Notes under the pieces: model-generated
What the model saw: the letters and a program-made list of their open reading frames with translations, nothing else
What the model was told of the DNA's origin: nothing
The model's database searches: none
Shown: piece by piece, positions 42,699-52,277 of the stretch
Layout of the letters: each line of letters begins with the position of its first letter
Numbering within the stretch: the stretch's first letter is position 1
Position numbers and translations under genes: made by a program
Source: Rhizobium sp. Root1212
GTDB taxonomy: Bacteria > Pseudomonadota > Alphaproteobacteria > Rhizobiales > Rhizobiaceae
Direction of reading: 5' to 3'
Assembly (NCBI RefSeq): GCF_001424985.1
Contig: NZ_LMDA01000026.1
Span: forward strand, 124,001-188,000
Length of the DNA: 64,000 bases

Positions 42699-44283
42699 AT
42701 CGCTTCGGCAGATTCGGTTCCGGCCAGTATTGAACGAACGGGGGGCTGTCGACGGATATCAGCCGGTTGCCCTGCCAGGCGCCGACCGCCGCGCCAGTGT
42801 CGACGGCGACGAGGGACTGGCCATCGGGAAGCGCGATTTCGAGGCGTTCCGCGGGATGATGTACCGTCGTCCTGAGGCCTTTCGGCACGCCTGGGGTGGT
42901 ATCGGCAAAATCCGGGCGAATGCCGCGGGCGGATGGCCCGATCGGATATCCCGCCTGCCGCAGCGCATCGGGAAAATGCGGGTGGCCGACGACATCGGCG
43001 TCGAAACGGATGGAAAGCGGTTCCCATTGCCGCGTGAACCGTCCTTCTTCGGGCGTCTCGCCGGTATCGCCGCTTTGCCAGTCCGGCCCGAAGGGTTCGG
43101 CCCCTTCAGGGGGGCGGTGGCCGTCCTCGTCATAATAGTCGATGGCGTTGTTGACATGGACGAGGTGGGAGAACCGCCGCTTCTTGATAAGCGGGCTGCG
43201 CAGCATCCAGCTGTTGTTGAACACGTAATGCGGGCCATCGGCGGCGTGCACGGTGGGAAACTTGAACAACTGCCCTCTCGTATGGTCGTCGAGCGGCGGA
43301 CCGGGCCGATGCGGGTTCCAGCCCAGATTGCCGTAGAGGTAGAAATAGCCGGATCGCTGCATTTCGAAGGAGAAGGGGATGTAGCAATCGACGAACCTGT
43401 TGTGCCGGATCGTCCAGTTCCAGGCGAAATCTTCCGGCTCGATGGCATTGTCGCGGATACGGATGAACCAGTTGCCCTCGATCAGCACGTTGCGGCAGTA
43501 ATCGGTAACGATGGAGGCGGCCGCCGTGTTGAAGAAGTGCACGGCGTTGAAGGCGTCGGCGATGATATTGTTGCGGATGATCACATATCCGGCGATGGTC
43601 CAGGCGCGAAAGAAATCGCCGTCGAAGCCGCGGTGGTCGGCGTCGATATCGACGCGGTGCTGGTTTTCCTCCCAGGTGCCGTGCACCTCTTCCCAGTCGA
43701 TGCTTCCCCACAGGCTCGGGTTGTCGGGGGGCGTTGCGGTCTCCAGCCGGCGCTTGCGGCGGATGCTGGCGATGTCGCGTTCCCCGGCGGCATTGACGTC
43801 CTGCAGCCAGGTGCAGTCCTCGATCAAGAGGTGGCGGGTGTCGGTGCCGGTCGCGCCGATGGCGAAGGTTCCGCCGCGGATATCAAGGCCCCGGAGCGTG
43901 ATGTGCTGGCAGTTGTCGATGTAGATTGCCGTCGGCCAGCAGCCGTCGAATTCAAGGTCCTCCACGACCACCCATTGGCAATCGCGCAGGATCAGCATGG
44001 CATCGTCGGCGAGATAATAGACACCGGGATAACGGCCGCCCGCCTCCTGCACGGCCGAGAGCCTATTGGCTTCGATCCTGTAGTCTTCATAGGGTGTCTC
44101 AGGCCCGAGCCTGGCCTTTTCGCCGCGAATGACGATCGGCTCGGCCTGCGTGCCGGATTTTCCCGAGACGACGAGGGGCCTGCGATACGATCCCGGCTTC
44201 AACTCCAGCGTCATGCCCGCACGAAGCTTTGTCAGCCGTGCGTGGATATTCGAAGGCTTTGCCTTGCGAACGGTCTGGGCCAT
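42667..44283 (-). CDS. Right-handed parallel beta-helix repeat protein, function unknown
   Basis: 538 residues. Between about 70 and 330 there are successive short turns ending in I/V-N/D patterns (DCQWVVVEDLEFDG, NCQHITLRGLDIRGG, IRNNIIADAFNAVHFFN, VLIEGNWFIRIRDNAI, IRHNRFVDCYI), as in polysaccharide-lyase-like beta-helices (PbH1 repeats). No export signal is visible at the N-terminus. The ATG at 44283 shares one base with the stop of the upstream membrane protein; a much longer open frame upstream is a shadow of that gene. No catalytic residues could be assigned. Confidence 0.72.
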   Translation of the reverse strand: MAQTVRKAKPSNIHARLTKLRAGMTLELKPGSYRRPLVVSGKSGTQAEPIVIRGEKARLGPETPYEDYRIEANRLSAVQEAGGRYPGVYYLADDAMLILRDCQWVVVEDLEFDGCWPTAIYIDNCQHITLRGLDIRGGTFAIGATGTDTRHLLIEDCTWLQDVNAAGERDIASIRRKRRLETATPPDNPSLWGSIDWEEVHGTWEENQHRVDIDADHRGFDGDFFRAWTIAGYVIIRNNIIADAFNAVHFFNTAAASIVTDYCRNVLIEGNWFIRIRDNAIEPEDFAWNWTIRHNRFVDCYIPFSFEMQRSGYFYLYGNLGWNPHRPGPPLDDHTRGQLFKFPTVHAADGPHYVFNNSWMLRSPLIKKRRFSHLVHVNNAIDYYDEDGHRPPEGAEPFGPDWQSGDTGETPEEGRFTRQWEPLSIRFDADVVGHPHFPDALRQAGYPIGPSARGIRPDFADTTPGVPKGLRTTVHHPAERLEIALPDGQSLVAVDTGAAVGAWQGNRLISVDSPPFVQYWPEPNLPKRSKASPSSSAA

Positions 44284-45311
44284 CAGTTGCTCCCCTTGCC
44301 GATGACGTTCACAAACTCTTCGACGGATTGGATGAAGCCGCTGGCCAGCGCGGGGGCGATAACGGGGATCAGGCTCTTGGCGAGCTTCCAGATATCCTGC
44401 CCGCTGCCTGTCGATCGAAACAGGCCGAGATAGGCCGCCGCCGGACAATAGGCGGTCGCAAGCGCAAGCGAGAAAATCACGCCCCAATAAAGGGTCATGG
44501 CGCTGCGCAGACTGGCATAGTTTGCCAGCGCGGCTTTTCCGGCTTCGGGCAGTTTGCCATCGACTGTTTCCGGGGCATAGGCCGCGGAGATCATCTCCGC
44601 TCCCGGCTGGAAGAGAAGATGGGTGGCAACGACGGTCATCAGGAAGGCAATGGCGGCGAGAAGCGTGGCATTGCGCAAAGCATCTTTTCGCACGACGGCC
44701 TTTCTGCCGCTGGCAGCGATGGAAACGACGGCCATCCAGTAGGAAAAACCTGCCGCCGCAGCGATCGCCATTATGACCGCGACGATACGCAGAAGACTGT
44801 TTCCGGTGTTGCCTATGCCGTAGGCGCAGCTGTGGTCTGCGGTCTTCTCGCACTGCGGCAGGAAATACAGGGTCTTCTGGATCAGCTCGCGCGCGATGCT
44901 GACGGGCAGGTTGGTGTTGCAGAAATAGACAAGGCCAACACCGGCCGCGCCACCCAGCACGATGAAGAACATGAGATAGGCCATGGTGGTGTCGTTGTGC
45001 CGCGAAATCACCAACCCGGCATAGGCTGTCGAAGCTGCGCCCATGACGCCCAGAAGGCAGGCGGCGAGGCCGAAGCTGTAAAGCGCCAGAATGACGGAAG
45101 GAGGTATGAAGCGCATGACCTTGGACGGATCGGGCGGCGTATCGGAGAAGATGTAGGTCTTTGCACCGGCCAGGAAGTTGAAATCGATGCGATCCGTCTC
45201 GATGATGTGATTGAAAAGCCAGGCCGAGAAAAACACGATGGCGGGCGGACCGAGCAGAACCGCGCCCACCGTCGCCATCTTCCGCAATCGCCTTGGCCGC
45301 AGAACAGTCAT
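44283..45311 (-). CDS. Multi-pass membrane protein of unknown function
   Basis: 342 residues with about six hydrophobic segments (near 13-33, 70-95, 108-130, 172-195, 212-235, 275-300) and a central loop with three cysteines (CNTN, QCEKTADHSC). No family motif is recognised. It is translationally coupled to the beta-helix protein gene, so the two may act together. No close homologue is known to me. Confidence 0.7.
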   Translation of the reverse strand: MTVLRPRRLRKMATVGAVLLGPPAIVFFSAWLFNHIIETDRIDFNFLAGAKTYIFSDTPPDPSKVMRFIPPSVILALYSFGLAACLLGVMGAASTAYAGLVISRHNDTTMAYLMFFIVLGGAAGVGLVYFCNTNLPVSIARELIQKTLYFLPQCEKTADHSCAYGIGNTGNSLLRIVAVIMAIAAAAGFSYWMAVVSIAASGRKAVVRKDALRNATLLAAIAFLMTVVATHLLFQPGAEMISAAYAPETVDGKLPEAGKAALANYASLRSAMTLYWGVIFSLALATAYCPAAAYLGLFRSTGSGQDIWKLAKSLIPVIAPALASGFIQSVEEFVNVIGKGSN

Positions 45312-45478
45312 AGCGCTCGCCCCCCGCGAGTGGATGAGGGGAATGTTAGAACAACCTTAATTTGCAGTCAATCGACCAGCTGGACGACCCGTTTGCAGAA
45401 GACAGATCAGGCCCGCACCGGCTATAGGAGATGGATCAGCGGAACCACACTTCCTGATGTCAGCGAAAGGACAAGACG

Positions 45479-45862
45479 TTGAACATTGCGCAATACGCAA
45501 CATGCCTTCAGCACATCGGCATACCGACGACGGATATGGACGGTTCGATCCGTTTTTATACCGGGCTTGGCTTTGAAAAGATTTACGAGACGCGCAACGG
45601 CGCCAGCCGGGTGGCGTTTCTGGAGCTTCGGCAACTGGTCATCGAGATATGGGAGGGAGCCCCCACAGGTGTTTCCGGCTCGATCGATCATATCGCCATC
45701 GACGTGACCGATATCGAGGCGGTCTTTCAGGTCATCACGGCCGCCGGTTTGCCCGCAATCGAGGGGAAAATCTGCGAACTGCCGTTCTGGGAGCGGGGCG
45801 TCCGCTATTTCACCATCAGCGGGCCGAATGCCGAGAAGCTGGAGTTCATCCAGAAGCTCTGA
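45479..45862 (+). CDS. VOC (glyoxalase/bleomycin-resistance fold) protein
   Basis: 127 residues: CLQHIGIPTTDMDGSIRFYTGLGF and SIDHIAIDVTDIEAVFQVI are the paired beta-alpha-beta-beta-beta modules, with AEKLEFIQKL at the end. Metal ligand candidates are H12 and H70-region residues and the C-terminal glutamate. The start is TTG at 45479 after GAAAGGAC; the nearest ATG would truncate the first strand. Substrate unknown. It is convergent with the exopolyphosphatase gene, 5 bp apart. Confidence 0.78.
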   Translation: MNIAQYATCLQHIGIPTTDMDGSIRFYTGLGFEKIYETRNGASRVAFLELRQLVIEIWEGAPTGVSGSIDHIAIDVTDIEAVFQVITAAGLPAIEGKICELPFWERGVRYFTISGPNAEKLEFIQKL

Positions 45863-45867
45863 CGCTG

Positions 45868-47415
45868 TTACAGCGCATCCATGACGGTGATCTCGAAGGA
45901 TTTCACGCCGAGGGTGGAGGCCAGCAGCGACAGGCGTTCGCTGACGGCCTCGCTGTCGGGAACGCGGGCGGAGTGGCTGACTTCGAGGCGCAGACGGTTC
46001 GGGCCGATCGACAGGCGGGAGCCCGCAAGCACGGCGGGCGTTCCGCCGGAGAGGCGATAGGCCAGCAGAATGGTGCGGCCCAGCACCTCCGCCCGGCGAC
46101 GGTCCGGCGGCGTCAAAAGCGAAAGCGCACCGGCAAGATAAGGCGCATCGAGCCGGCCGGCATAGCGGGCATGCAGGGCGACCGCCAGAAAGGCCCGCTC
46201 GGTATGATCGAGGCCGATGAAGGGAAATTGAAGGATGCGCCGGTAGCTTTCTTCCGCCCGGATATCGGCATGATCCCGCCAGCCGATGTCGGAGAGGGCG
46301 CAGAGCGCGATCCGCAGGCGCTTGTCGTTCGTGGTTTCGTCGCTGTTGAGACCGGCCGTCCATGGAACGAGGGCGGCGGCGAAATCCGGCACGCGGGCAA
46401 GCGGCAGCCCGACCAGCTGGGCGCCCTCGATCAGTGGGTCCAGATAACGTTCCTCGTTATCGAGCTGCGAATAGATCCATCCCTCGCGAAGGCCGAGCGC
46501 CGAAAACACCACATGATCCGGCTTCAGGTGCTTCAGCACCCGGTCGAGCATCATGGCGGCGGCCGGCAGCGTGCGAACCCGCCGGCGCGGTACGCCGGGC
46601 AGTTCCGCAAGCTTGGCCGGTGACATCTTCAGGATCGATTTGGCGAAGGCGCGGGCCTCGGCGGCCGCGATGCGATAGCCGTGAACGACGGGCACGGCAG
46701 TCCCGGCAGACAGCATATGCACCTTGGCAAAGGTGCGCCAGCCGCCGCCGACGGCAAAGAAGGTGGGGTGGCGCAGCCCCGCCGGCAGGCTTTCCTTCAG
46801 GATCGCGTCGATGCGCCGCTTGGGATTGCCTTCGCCCTGCATGATGGCTTCGACGGGCAGCGCGCCGAGCTGCATGCTGACCCATTCGTCGCTCACCCGG
46901 TCGTCAATGGCCTTGGCGATCTCCAGGCTGCCGCCGCCCATGTCGCCGACGATGCCGACCGGTCGGAAAAAGCCGGAGATCACGCCGAGCGTTGCAAAAT
47001 GCGCCTCTTCCGCACCTGAGAGAATGCGCACCTCGATCCCGGCCTCCTGCCGGATGGCTTCGACGAGGTCCTTGCCGTTTTCGGCGCGGCGCACGGCTTC
47101 CGTCGCGGTGGCATCGAGGCGCGAGACGCCCATCGCATCGGCAATGGCCCGGAACCGGCGCACGGCCTCGACGGTGCGCCGGTAGCCGTCCTCGGCGATC
47201 CGGCCGGTCTGCGCGAGGCCGTCGCCGAGGCGGCACAGCGATTTTTCGTTGAAGCGCGGCAGCGGCGCCCGGCCGAGCTGGTCGTAAACGACCAGCCGCA
47301 CGGAATTGGAGCCGATATCGATAATGCCGTAGGGCTTGCGGTCGAGGCGGCCGGCCCGCTTGGGGTCGAGTTCCAGCGGGCGGTGAACGGGTTCCGTTCC
47401 GGTTTCGGTCCTCAT
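45868..47415 (-). CDS. Exopolyphosphatase / pppGpp phosphatase family (Ppx/GppA)
   Basis: 515 residues. N-terminal actin-like ATPase fold with GIIDIGSNSVRLVVYD, ATATEAVRRAENG, ILSGAEEAHF and GDMGGGSLEIA, and a C-terminal helical extension with HD-like segments. It degrades polyphosphate or pppGpp. The start at 47415 follows GGAGGATGCG; the longer open frame upstream antiparallel to the kinase gene is not coding. Divergent from the sensor kinase gene. Confidence 0.88.
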   Translation of the reverse strand: MRTETGTEPVHRPLELDPKRAGRLDRKPYGIIDIGSNSVRLVVYDQLGRAPLPRFNEKSLCRLGDGLAQTGRIAEDGYRRTVEAVRRFRAIADAMGVSRLDATATEAVRRAENGKDLVEAIRQEAGIEVRILSGAEEAHFATLGVISGFFRPVGIVGDMGGGSLEIAKAIDDRVSDEWVSMQLGALPVEAIMQGEGNPKRRIDAILKESLPAGLRHPTFFAVGGGWRTFAKVHMLSAGTAVPVVHGYRIAAAEARAFAKSILKMSPAKLAELPGVPRRRVRTLPAAAMMLDRVLKHLKPDHVVFSALGLREGWIYSQLDNEERYLDPLIEGAQLVGLPLARVPDFAAALVPWTAGLNSDETTNDKRLRIALCALSDIGWRDHADIRAEESYRRILQFPFIGLDHTERAFLAVALHARYAGRLDAPYLAGALSLLTPPDRRRAEVLGRTILLAYRLSGGTPAVLAGSRLSIGPNRLRLEVSHSARVPDSEAVSERLSLLASTLGVKSFEITVMDAL

Positions 47416-47515
47416 CGCATCCTCCCCCACGGTCTTTTCGCAAATCCAAACTAGCGGTCTGCCGGTTCGATTGTCTATGCTCGACAAGAAATGAACGCCG
47501 GAATACTTGGAACCC

Positions 47516-50182
47516 ATGGACGTTTTATTCTTGAAAACCGTGAAGGCGAAGCTGCTGGTCGCCGTGTGCCTGTTCGTCAGCCTGAACGTCGTCGTCGGCA
47601 CGATCGGCTGGCGCGGGTTTTCCAAGACCGAGCAGGCGCTGAAGCTGCTGCGCGACGAGAGCCTGCCGGATATCGGCCGGGCGATGGAGCTGGCCAAGCG
47701 CAGCTCGGCCGTGGCGGCGATCGCGCCGTTCATCAGTTCCATCCAGGTGGTCAACAAGCTGAATGACGAAAGCGCCAAGCTCGACGGCCAGTTGGCCGAA
47801 CTCAACACTCTGGTCAGCGCTGTCGAAGCCGGCGACGACATGAGGGAGGGGGCCGAGAAGCGCAAGGCAGGCGAGCTGGCGCGCAAGCTGGAGGCCGACC
47901 TGCACGAGCTGGTGCGCAACACGCGCCAAAGCCTCGATATCCGCTCCGACATTCTGGAACTGCGTTATGCCTTTGACGGGCGCGGGCGGATCGCCGAGCG
48001 GATCGACGCGATTTTTCGGGCACATCCCGACGCGGCAGGCCCTTCTTCCGATGCCTTCCGCAGTTTGGTGGAAACCGTGTTCGAAGGCATGGGCAGCAGC
48101 AGCCCCGCGACGCTGCGGCAGCTGGAGGAGACGTTTGCCCGGTCGGAGGCGCAACTGCGCGAGCGTCTCGACGACACGGCGGGGGCGGGTATCGCCGAGG
48201 TTCGGCAATTCGTTGCGGCGCAGGCAAACGTGTTCGAGCTGCGCCGGCAGGATCTCGCAGCACTTCAGAAGCGGCAATATCTGCTGGCCTCGATCCATGC
48301 GGTCTCGACCGAACTCAGCAATCAGGTGGCGGGCATCGTCGGCCGCACGACGCAGATGGCCCAGAACCGCAGCTCGGAAACCAATGCCGCGCTTGCCCAA
48401 GGCAAGGGTGGCATCCTGCCGCTGACGCTGATTTCGGTGCTCGCCGGGGCTGTGGCGGCCTTTTATGTGCTGCGCAATCTTGCGGGAAACCTTGCGGCGG
48501 TGACGACGGCCATGACGCGGCTTGCGCAGGGCGACCGGACGATCAACGTGCCGGCGGTCGACAGGAGCGACGAATTCGGCAGCCTGGCGCGGGCGTTCAA
48601 CGTCTTCAAGGAGCAGAGCTTCGATCGCGAGGCGCTGGCCAACGACCTGATCGAGAAATCGCAGACGCTGGAGGCGACCTTCGCCAACATGACCGACGGC
48701 ATGTCGGTGTTCAATTCGGACGGCCGGCTCGTCGCTTTCAATCCGCAATTCATCGAGATCAACGAGCTGGACCCCTTGGTCATCCGGCAGGGCGTGCATT
48801 TCGAGGTCATTCTTGCGGCGCTGCGGAAATCCGGTGCGAAGGCGCGTTTTATCGATGGCTCGCCCGCCCGCCCGGACGAACTGTTCGAGCTGCGTGCATC
48901 GCAGGCGATCCGCTATGAGCAGACATTCGCCAGCGGCCGGATCGTGGAGTTGAAAAGCCACCCGATGCCGGGCGGCTTCACGACGATCTATACCGACCTG
49001 ACGGAACAGCGGGCGATCGAGCGGCAATTGCGCCAGTCCCAGCGCATGGAGGCCGTCGGCCAGCTGACGAGCGGCATGGCGCATGATTTCAACAACCTGC
49101 TTGCCGCCGTCAGCGGCAATCTGCAGATGCTCTACCAGACGCTGCACGAAAACCCGGATGTCGCGCAGAAGATCTTGAGGGCGCTGGAGGCGGCAGAGCG
49201 CGGCGCGACGGTGACGCAGCGGCTTCTGGCTTTCTCGCGCCAGCAGGCGCTGCAGCCCGAGGCCACCGACCTCGAAACACTCGTTTTGAATTTGCTCGAT
49301 CTTGCCAGCTACAGCCTCGGCAGCAAGATCACCGTGGAAACCAACCTGCAGCCCGACCTTGCCCCCGTCTTCGTCGACCCCGGCCAGCTGGAAAATGCGC
49401 TGCTCAACCTTCTCTTCAACAGCCGCGACGCCATGCCGGCGGGCGGCAAAATCTGCCTGCGCACCGCGGCGATGCCGGCGCTGGAGGGGACGGGCGATCT
49501 CATCCGCATCTGCATCGAGGATAACGGCGCGGGCATGGCGCCCGATGTCCTCGCCCATGTCTACGAGCCGTTCTTCACCACCAAGGACAAGGGCCGGGGC
49601 AGCGGGCTCGGGCTCAGCATGGTCTATGGCTTCGTGACGCAATCGGGCGGCCAGATCGATATCGCCAGTACGCAAGGGAGGGGAACGACTGTTTCCATCC
49701 TGCTGCCGAAGGCGCAGGAAGGACTTGCCGCCAGAAGCCATTGGCCGGCGGAGACGGGCGCGCCGGTCGTCGGCGGCAGCGAGCGGCTGCTCGTCGTCGA
49801 GGATGATCCGATCGTGCGTCAAACGGTCGTCGAGATGCTGGGCGGGCTCGGATACCGGACCCGCGTGGCCGTCGATGTCGGGCAGGCGAAGGCCGCGCTT
49901 GAGGCCGAGGATTTCGATCTTCTCTTTACCGACGTCATGCTGCCGGGCGGCATGACCGGCGTCGATATCGCCGATTATGCGCGCACGTTGCAGCCGGGCA
50001 TCGCCGTTCTCTACACCTCCGGTCATCCCCGCGACCGGCTGAACGACAGTCTCACGCTCGGCGGCGATGTCCGGCTTCTGGGAAAACCCTATCGTATCGA
50101 AGTGCTGGCCGCGTCGCTCAGGAGCCAGCTCGATGCCCGTCAGTCGAACCCGACCGGCTCCACCGGGGGGTTGAACCGGTAG
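47516..50182 (+). CDS. Hybrid sensor histidine kinase with receiver domain (TorS-like)
   Basis: 888 residues. Membrane segment near 10-30, a ~270-residue helical periplasmic region, second segment near 300-322, HAMP ([18 protein letters not shown]), PAS ([21 protein letters not shown]), HisKA with phospho-His in [12 protein letters not shown], HATPase ([29 protein letters not shown]) and a receiver ([22 protein letters not shown]). The ATG at 47516 is preferred over a TTG at 47507. Its 3' end overlaps the convergent response regulator gene by 43 bp. A TorT-like binding protein is encoded nearby, so it likely senses a sugar indirectly. Confidence 0.88.
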   Translation: MDVLFLKTVKAKLLVAVCLFVSLNVVVGTIGWRGFSKTEQALKLLRDESLPDIGRAMELAKRSSAVAAIAPFISSIQVVNKLNDESAKLDGQLAELNTLVSAVEAGDDMREGAEKRKAGELARKLEADLHELVRNTRQSLDIRSDILELRYAFDGRGRIAERIDAIFRAHPDAAGPSSDAFRSLVETVFEGMGSSSPATLRQLEETFARSEAQLRERLDDTAGAGIAEVRQFVAAQANVFELRRQDLAALQKRQYLLASIHAVSTELSNQVAGIVGRTTQMAQNRSSETNAALAQGKGGILPLTLISVLAGAVAAFYVLRNLAGNLAAVTTAMTRLAQGDRTINVPAVDRSDEFGSLARAFNVFKEQSFDREALANDLIEKSQTLEATFANMTDGMSVFNSDGRLVAFNPQFIEINELDPLVIRQGVHFEVILAALRKSGAKARFIDGSPARPDELFELRASQAIRYEQTFASGRIVELKSHPMPGGFTTIYTDLTEQRAIERQLRQSQRMEAVGQLTSGMAHDFNNLLAAVSGNLQMLYQTLHENPDVAQKILRALEAAERGATVTQRLLAFSRQQALQPEATDLETLVLNLLDLASYSLGSKITVETNLQPDLAPVFVDPGQLENALLNLLFNSRDAMPAGGKICLRTAAMPALEGTGDLIRICIEDNGAGMAPDVLAHVYEPFFTTKDKGRGSGLGLSMVYGFVTQSGGQIDIASTQGRGTTVSILLPKAQEGLAARSHWPAETGAPVVGGSERLLVVEDDPIVRQTVVEMLGGLGYRTRVAVDVGQAKAALEAEDFDLLFTDVMLPGGMTGVDIADYARTLQPGIAVLYTSGHPRDRLNDSLTLGGDVRLLGKPYRIEVLAASLRSQLDARQSNPTGSTGGLNR

Positions 50183-50877
50183 CCGACGCCGCGTTCGGTC
50201 ATGATGAATTGCGGTAGCTGCGGGTTCGGCTCGATCTTGCGGCGCAGGCGCAGGATCAGCACGTCGACGGTGCGGTCGAAGACGTCGTCATTGTTGTCGT
50301 GGCGGGTCGCTTCGAGCAACTGGTTGCGGGTGAGGATGCGCCCCGAGGCGGAGACGATCGAGACCAGCAGGTCGAATTCGTTGACGGTCAGCGACACATA
50401 TTTGCCGTCGGGATCGTAGAGCCGCCGCAGCTCGATATCCAGCGTCCAGCCGGCGAACCGGTAGCCTTTGCGCACGGAGGGCAGTTGCACCGGCACGACG
50501 AGCCGGCCGCGGCGCAGCACGGCCTTGATCCTTGCGGCCACTTCCCTGAGGCTGAAGGGCTTGACGATATAGTCGTCCGCCCCCAGTTCGAGGCCCATGA
50601 TGCGGTCGATCTCGCTGCCGCGCCCGGTCAGCATGATGATCGGCACGGCGGTCGTCGCGCGGATCTGGGCGGCGATCTGCAGCCCGTTGCCGTCGGGCAG
50701 CGCGAGGTCGAGCAGGATCATGTCGACCTGTTCGCGTTCGAGCGTGCTGCGCAGCGCGGCGGCGGTCGGGCAGCGGTGCACCCGGTATCCCTCGCCGATC
50801 AGCGTTTCCTCGAGCGGCGTGGCGATATCGGGATCGTCTTCCACCAGCGCGATATGAATGGCCGTGTCCTTCGTCAT
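50140..50877 (-). CDS. OmpR-family response regulator (TorR-like)
   Basis: 245 residues. Receiver domain with LVEDDPDIA, phospho-Asp in MILLDLALPDG and K in DYIVKPF, then a winged-helix DNA-binding domain with LTVNEFDLLVSIV, LLEATRHDN and TERGVGYRF. It is 17 bp downstream of the binding-protein gene on the same strand and tail-to-tail with the kinase gene. It presumably controls the ABC transporter operon that starts divergently at 52278. Confidence 0.9.
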   Translation of the reverse strand: MTKDTAIHIALVEDDPDIATPLEETLIGEGYRVHRCPTAAALRSTLEREQVDMILLDLALPDGNGLQIAAQIRATTAVPIIMLTGRGSEIDRIMGLELGADDYIVKPFSLREVAARIKAVLRRGRLVVPVQLPSVRKGYRFAGWTLDIELRRLYDPDGKYVSLTVNEFDLLVSIVSASGRILTRNQLLEATRHDNNDDVFDRTVDVLILRLRRKIEPNPQLPQFIMTERGVGYRFNPPVEPVGFD

Positions 50878-50894
50878 GCGTGTCGCAGCCTTCC

Positions 50895-51878
50895 TCAGCG
50901 CCCCCAGCCAGTATAGTCTTTGGCCTTGTCCGCGGTCATCAGCGTCACCGGCATCTCGATGAGCGTCTCGGCGGGTTTCTCGCCCTTGAAAAGCGCGATC
51001 CCCATCTGCACGGCCAGTTCCGCCATGCCCCTCGGGTTCTGCGCGACGGTTGCGGCAAAGCGGGTGCCGGGCTCGCGCAGGAGATCGACGGCGACCGGCG
51101 AGCCGTCGACGGAGGCGATGAAGAACTCCTTGCGCCCGGCGCGGTCGGCGGCGATGTTGGCGCCCGTCGCAGTCGGATCGTTGATGGTGAAGACGCCGTC
51201 GATATGGGGATGCTTGACCATCATTGCCGTCATGCAGGCAAGGCCGCCGTCAAGGCTGCCGCCACAATCCTCGTCGTCGGGCAGGAGCGTGATGCCGACG
51301 GAGGCCGTCAGTTCGCTGCGGCAGCCCGCCACGCGTTCGATGACGGAAGAAACCGGCGGTCCGTTGAGGATCAGCACCTCACCCTTGCCGCCCAGGCGCT
51401 CGGCCATGTAGCGGCAGGCGAGCTTGCCGGCCTGCCGATTGTCGGAAGTGACCGTCGCAGATGCGCCCGCCGCCTTCACATCCGTCGCCACCACCACCAT
51501 GCCGGTGGCGCGGGCGCGCAGCACGGCCGGCTCGATCTTGGTCGTATCGACGGCGTTCAGGATCAGGATATCGATGCCGTCCTTGACGAATTCGTCGATC
51601 TGGGCGGTCTGGCGGTCGAGGTCGTAGCCGCTCGAGCGGACGGTGACGCCGACATCGGGGCCGGCCAGCTCCCTTGCGGCAGCCTCGACACCCTTGCCGA
51701 GTTCGACGAAGAACGGATTGCCGAGATCGCCCACCAGCACGCCGATCGCCCTGAGGTCGCGGGCCTCCGCGGCGGTGAACGCCGTGGCCGCAAGGGAAAG
51801 GGCCTGCAGCAGCAGCCGGCCGCGGCGCAGAAGTGGCCACACCGTGGCCCTTCCCGGAGAACCCGAATTCCTGCTCAT
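50895..51878 (-). CDS. Periplasmic sugar-binding-like protein acting as sensor component (TorT-like)
   Basis: 327 residues. A basic N-terminus and hydrophobic stretch ending AAEARDL is a signal peptide. The mature protein is a type I periplasmic binding fold (IGVLVGDLGNPFFVELGKGVEAAA, DILILNAVDTTKIEPAVLRA, VFTINDPTATGANIAA). It is encoded with the response regulator and not with a permease, which resembles TorT/ChvE-type sensory binding proteins. It resembles the transporter's own binding protein at 54895-55842 (for example NDP.A.G..IAA). Confidence 0.82.
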   Translation of the reverse strand: MSRNSGSPGRATVWPLLRRGRLLLQALSLAATAFTAAEARDLRAIGVLVGDLGNPFFVELGKGVEAAARELAGPDVGVTVRSSGYDLDRQTAQIDEFVKDGIDILILNAVDTTKIEPAVLRARATGMVVVATDVKAAGASATVTSDNRQAGKLACRYMAERLGGKGEVLILNGPPVSSVIERVAGCRSELTASVGITLLPDDEDCGGSLDGGLACMTAMMVKHPHIDGVFTINDPTATGANIAADRAGRKEFFIASVDGSPVAVDLLREPGTRFAATVAQNPRGMAELAVQMGIALFKGEKPAETLIEMPVTLMTADKAKDYTGWGR

Positions 51879-52277
51879 CGTTGCCGGCGCCTCCCCGTGC
51901 CTTAGCCCCCTCGGCCCTCTTCTATAGGCGGCGAGGGTGGCGCATGCAATTGGCTCTTTACATTCCGCTCGCCCGTTTATTCCTCGGCAACGTCTTGTAA
52001 AAACTCGTGGCCGCCGAGAATTATTTCAAATGTTACAGATGTTATTCTTATATTTATTCTTGCGAGGCCCGGCGCGACATCAGCCGTTCATGTCGGCGTG
52101 GTCATTACCATCCATCACTTCGCGGGGAGGCGAAGACTGAGGAGGATTGCTCCGGCCGGCGGCCAAAAACCGGAGGAGCGTCGCAGACGGGACGCATCCG
52201 GCTTTCCGCCGGAAGGCGCCCCATCGTGGCAATTGCCTGCTCCAGCTTCCGTTCCCCGAGCATCAAGGGGAGCAGCC
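51879..52277. other. Divergent promoter region between sensor genes and the ABC transporter
   Basis: No convincing gene in 399 bp. A strongly AT-rich patch at about 52018-52060 (TTTCAAATGTTACAGATG, then TTATTCTTATATTTATTC) probably holds promoter and operator elements for the transporter operon. A GGGGAGCAGCC ribosome site precedes the ATPase gene. No clear dyad was found. Confidence 0.4.

Noticed and set aside
44284-44853. N-terminal extension of the beta-helix gene to a 728-codon frame
   Set aside because: The extra residues (R, H, C rich) overlap the membrane protein gene in another frame; the ATG at 44283 has a GGGGAG ribosome site and starts the real protein.
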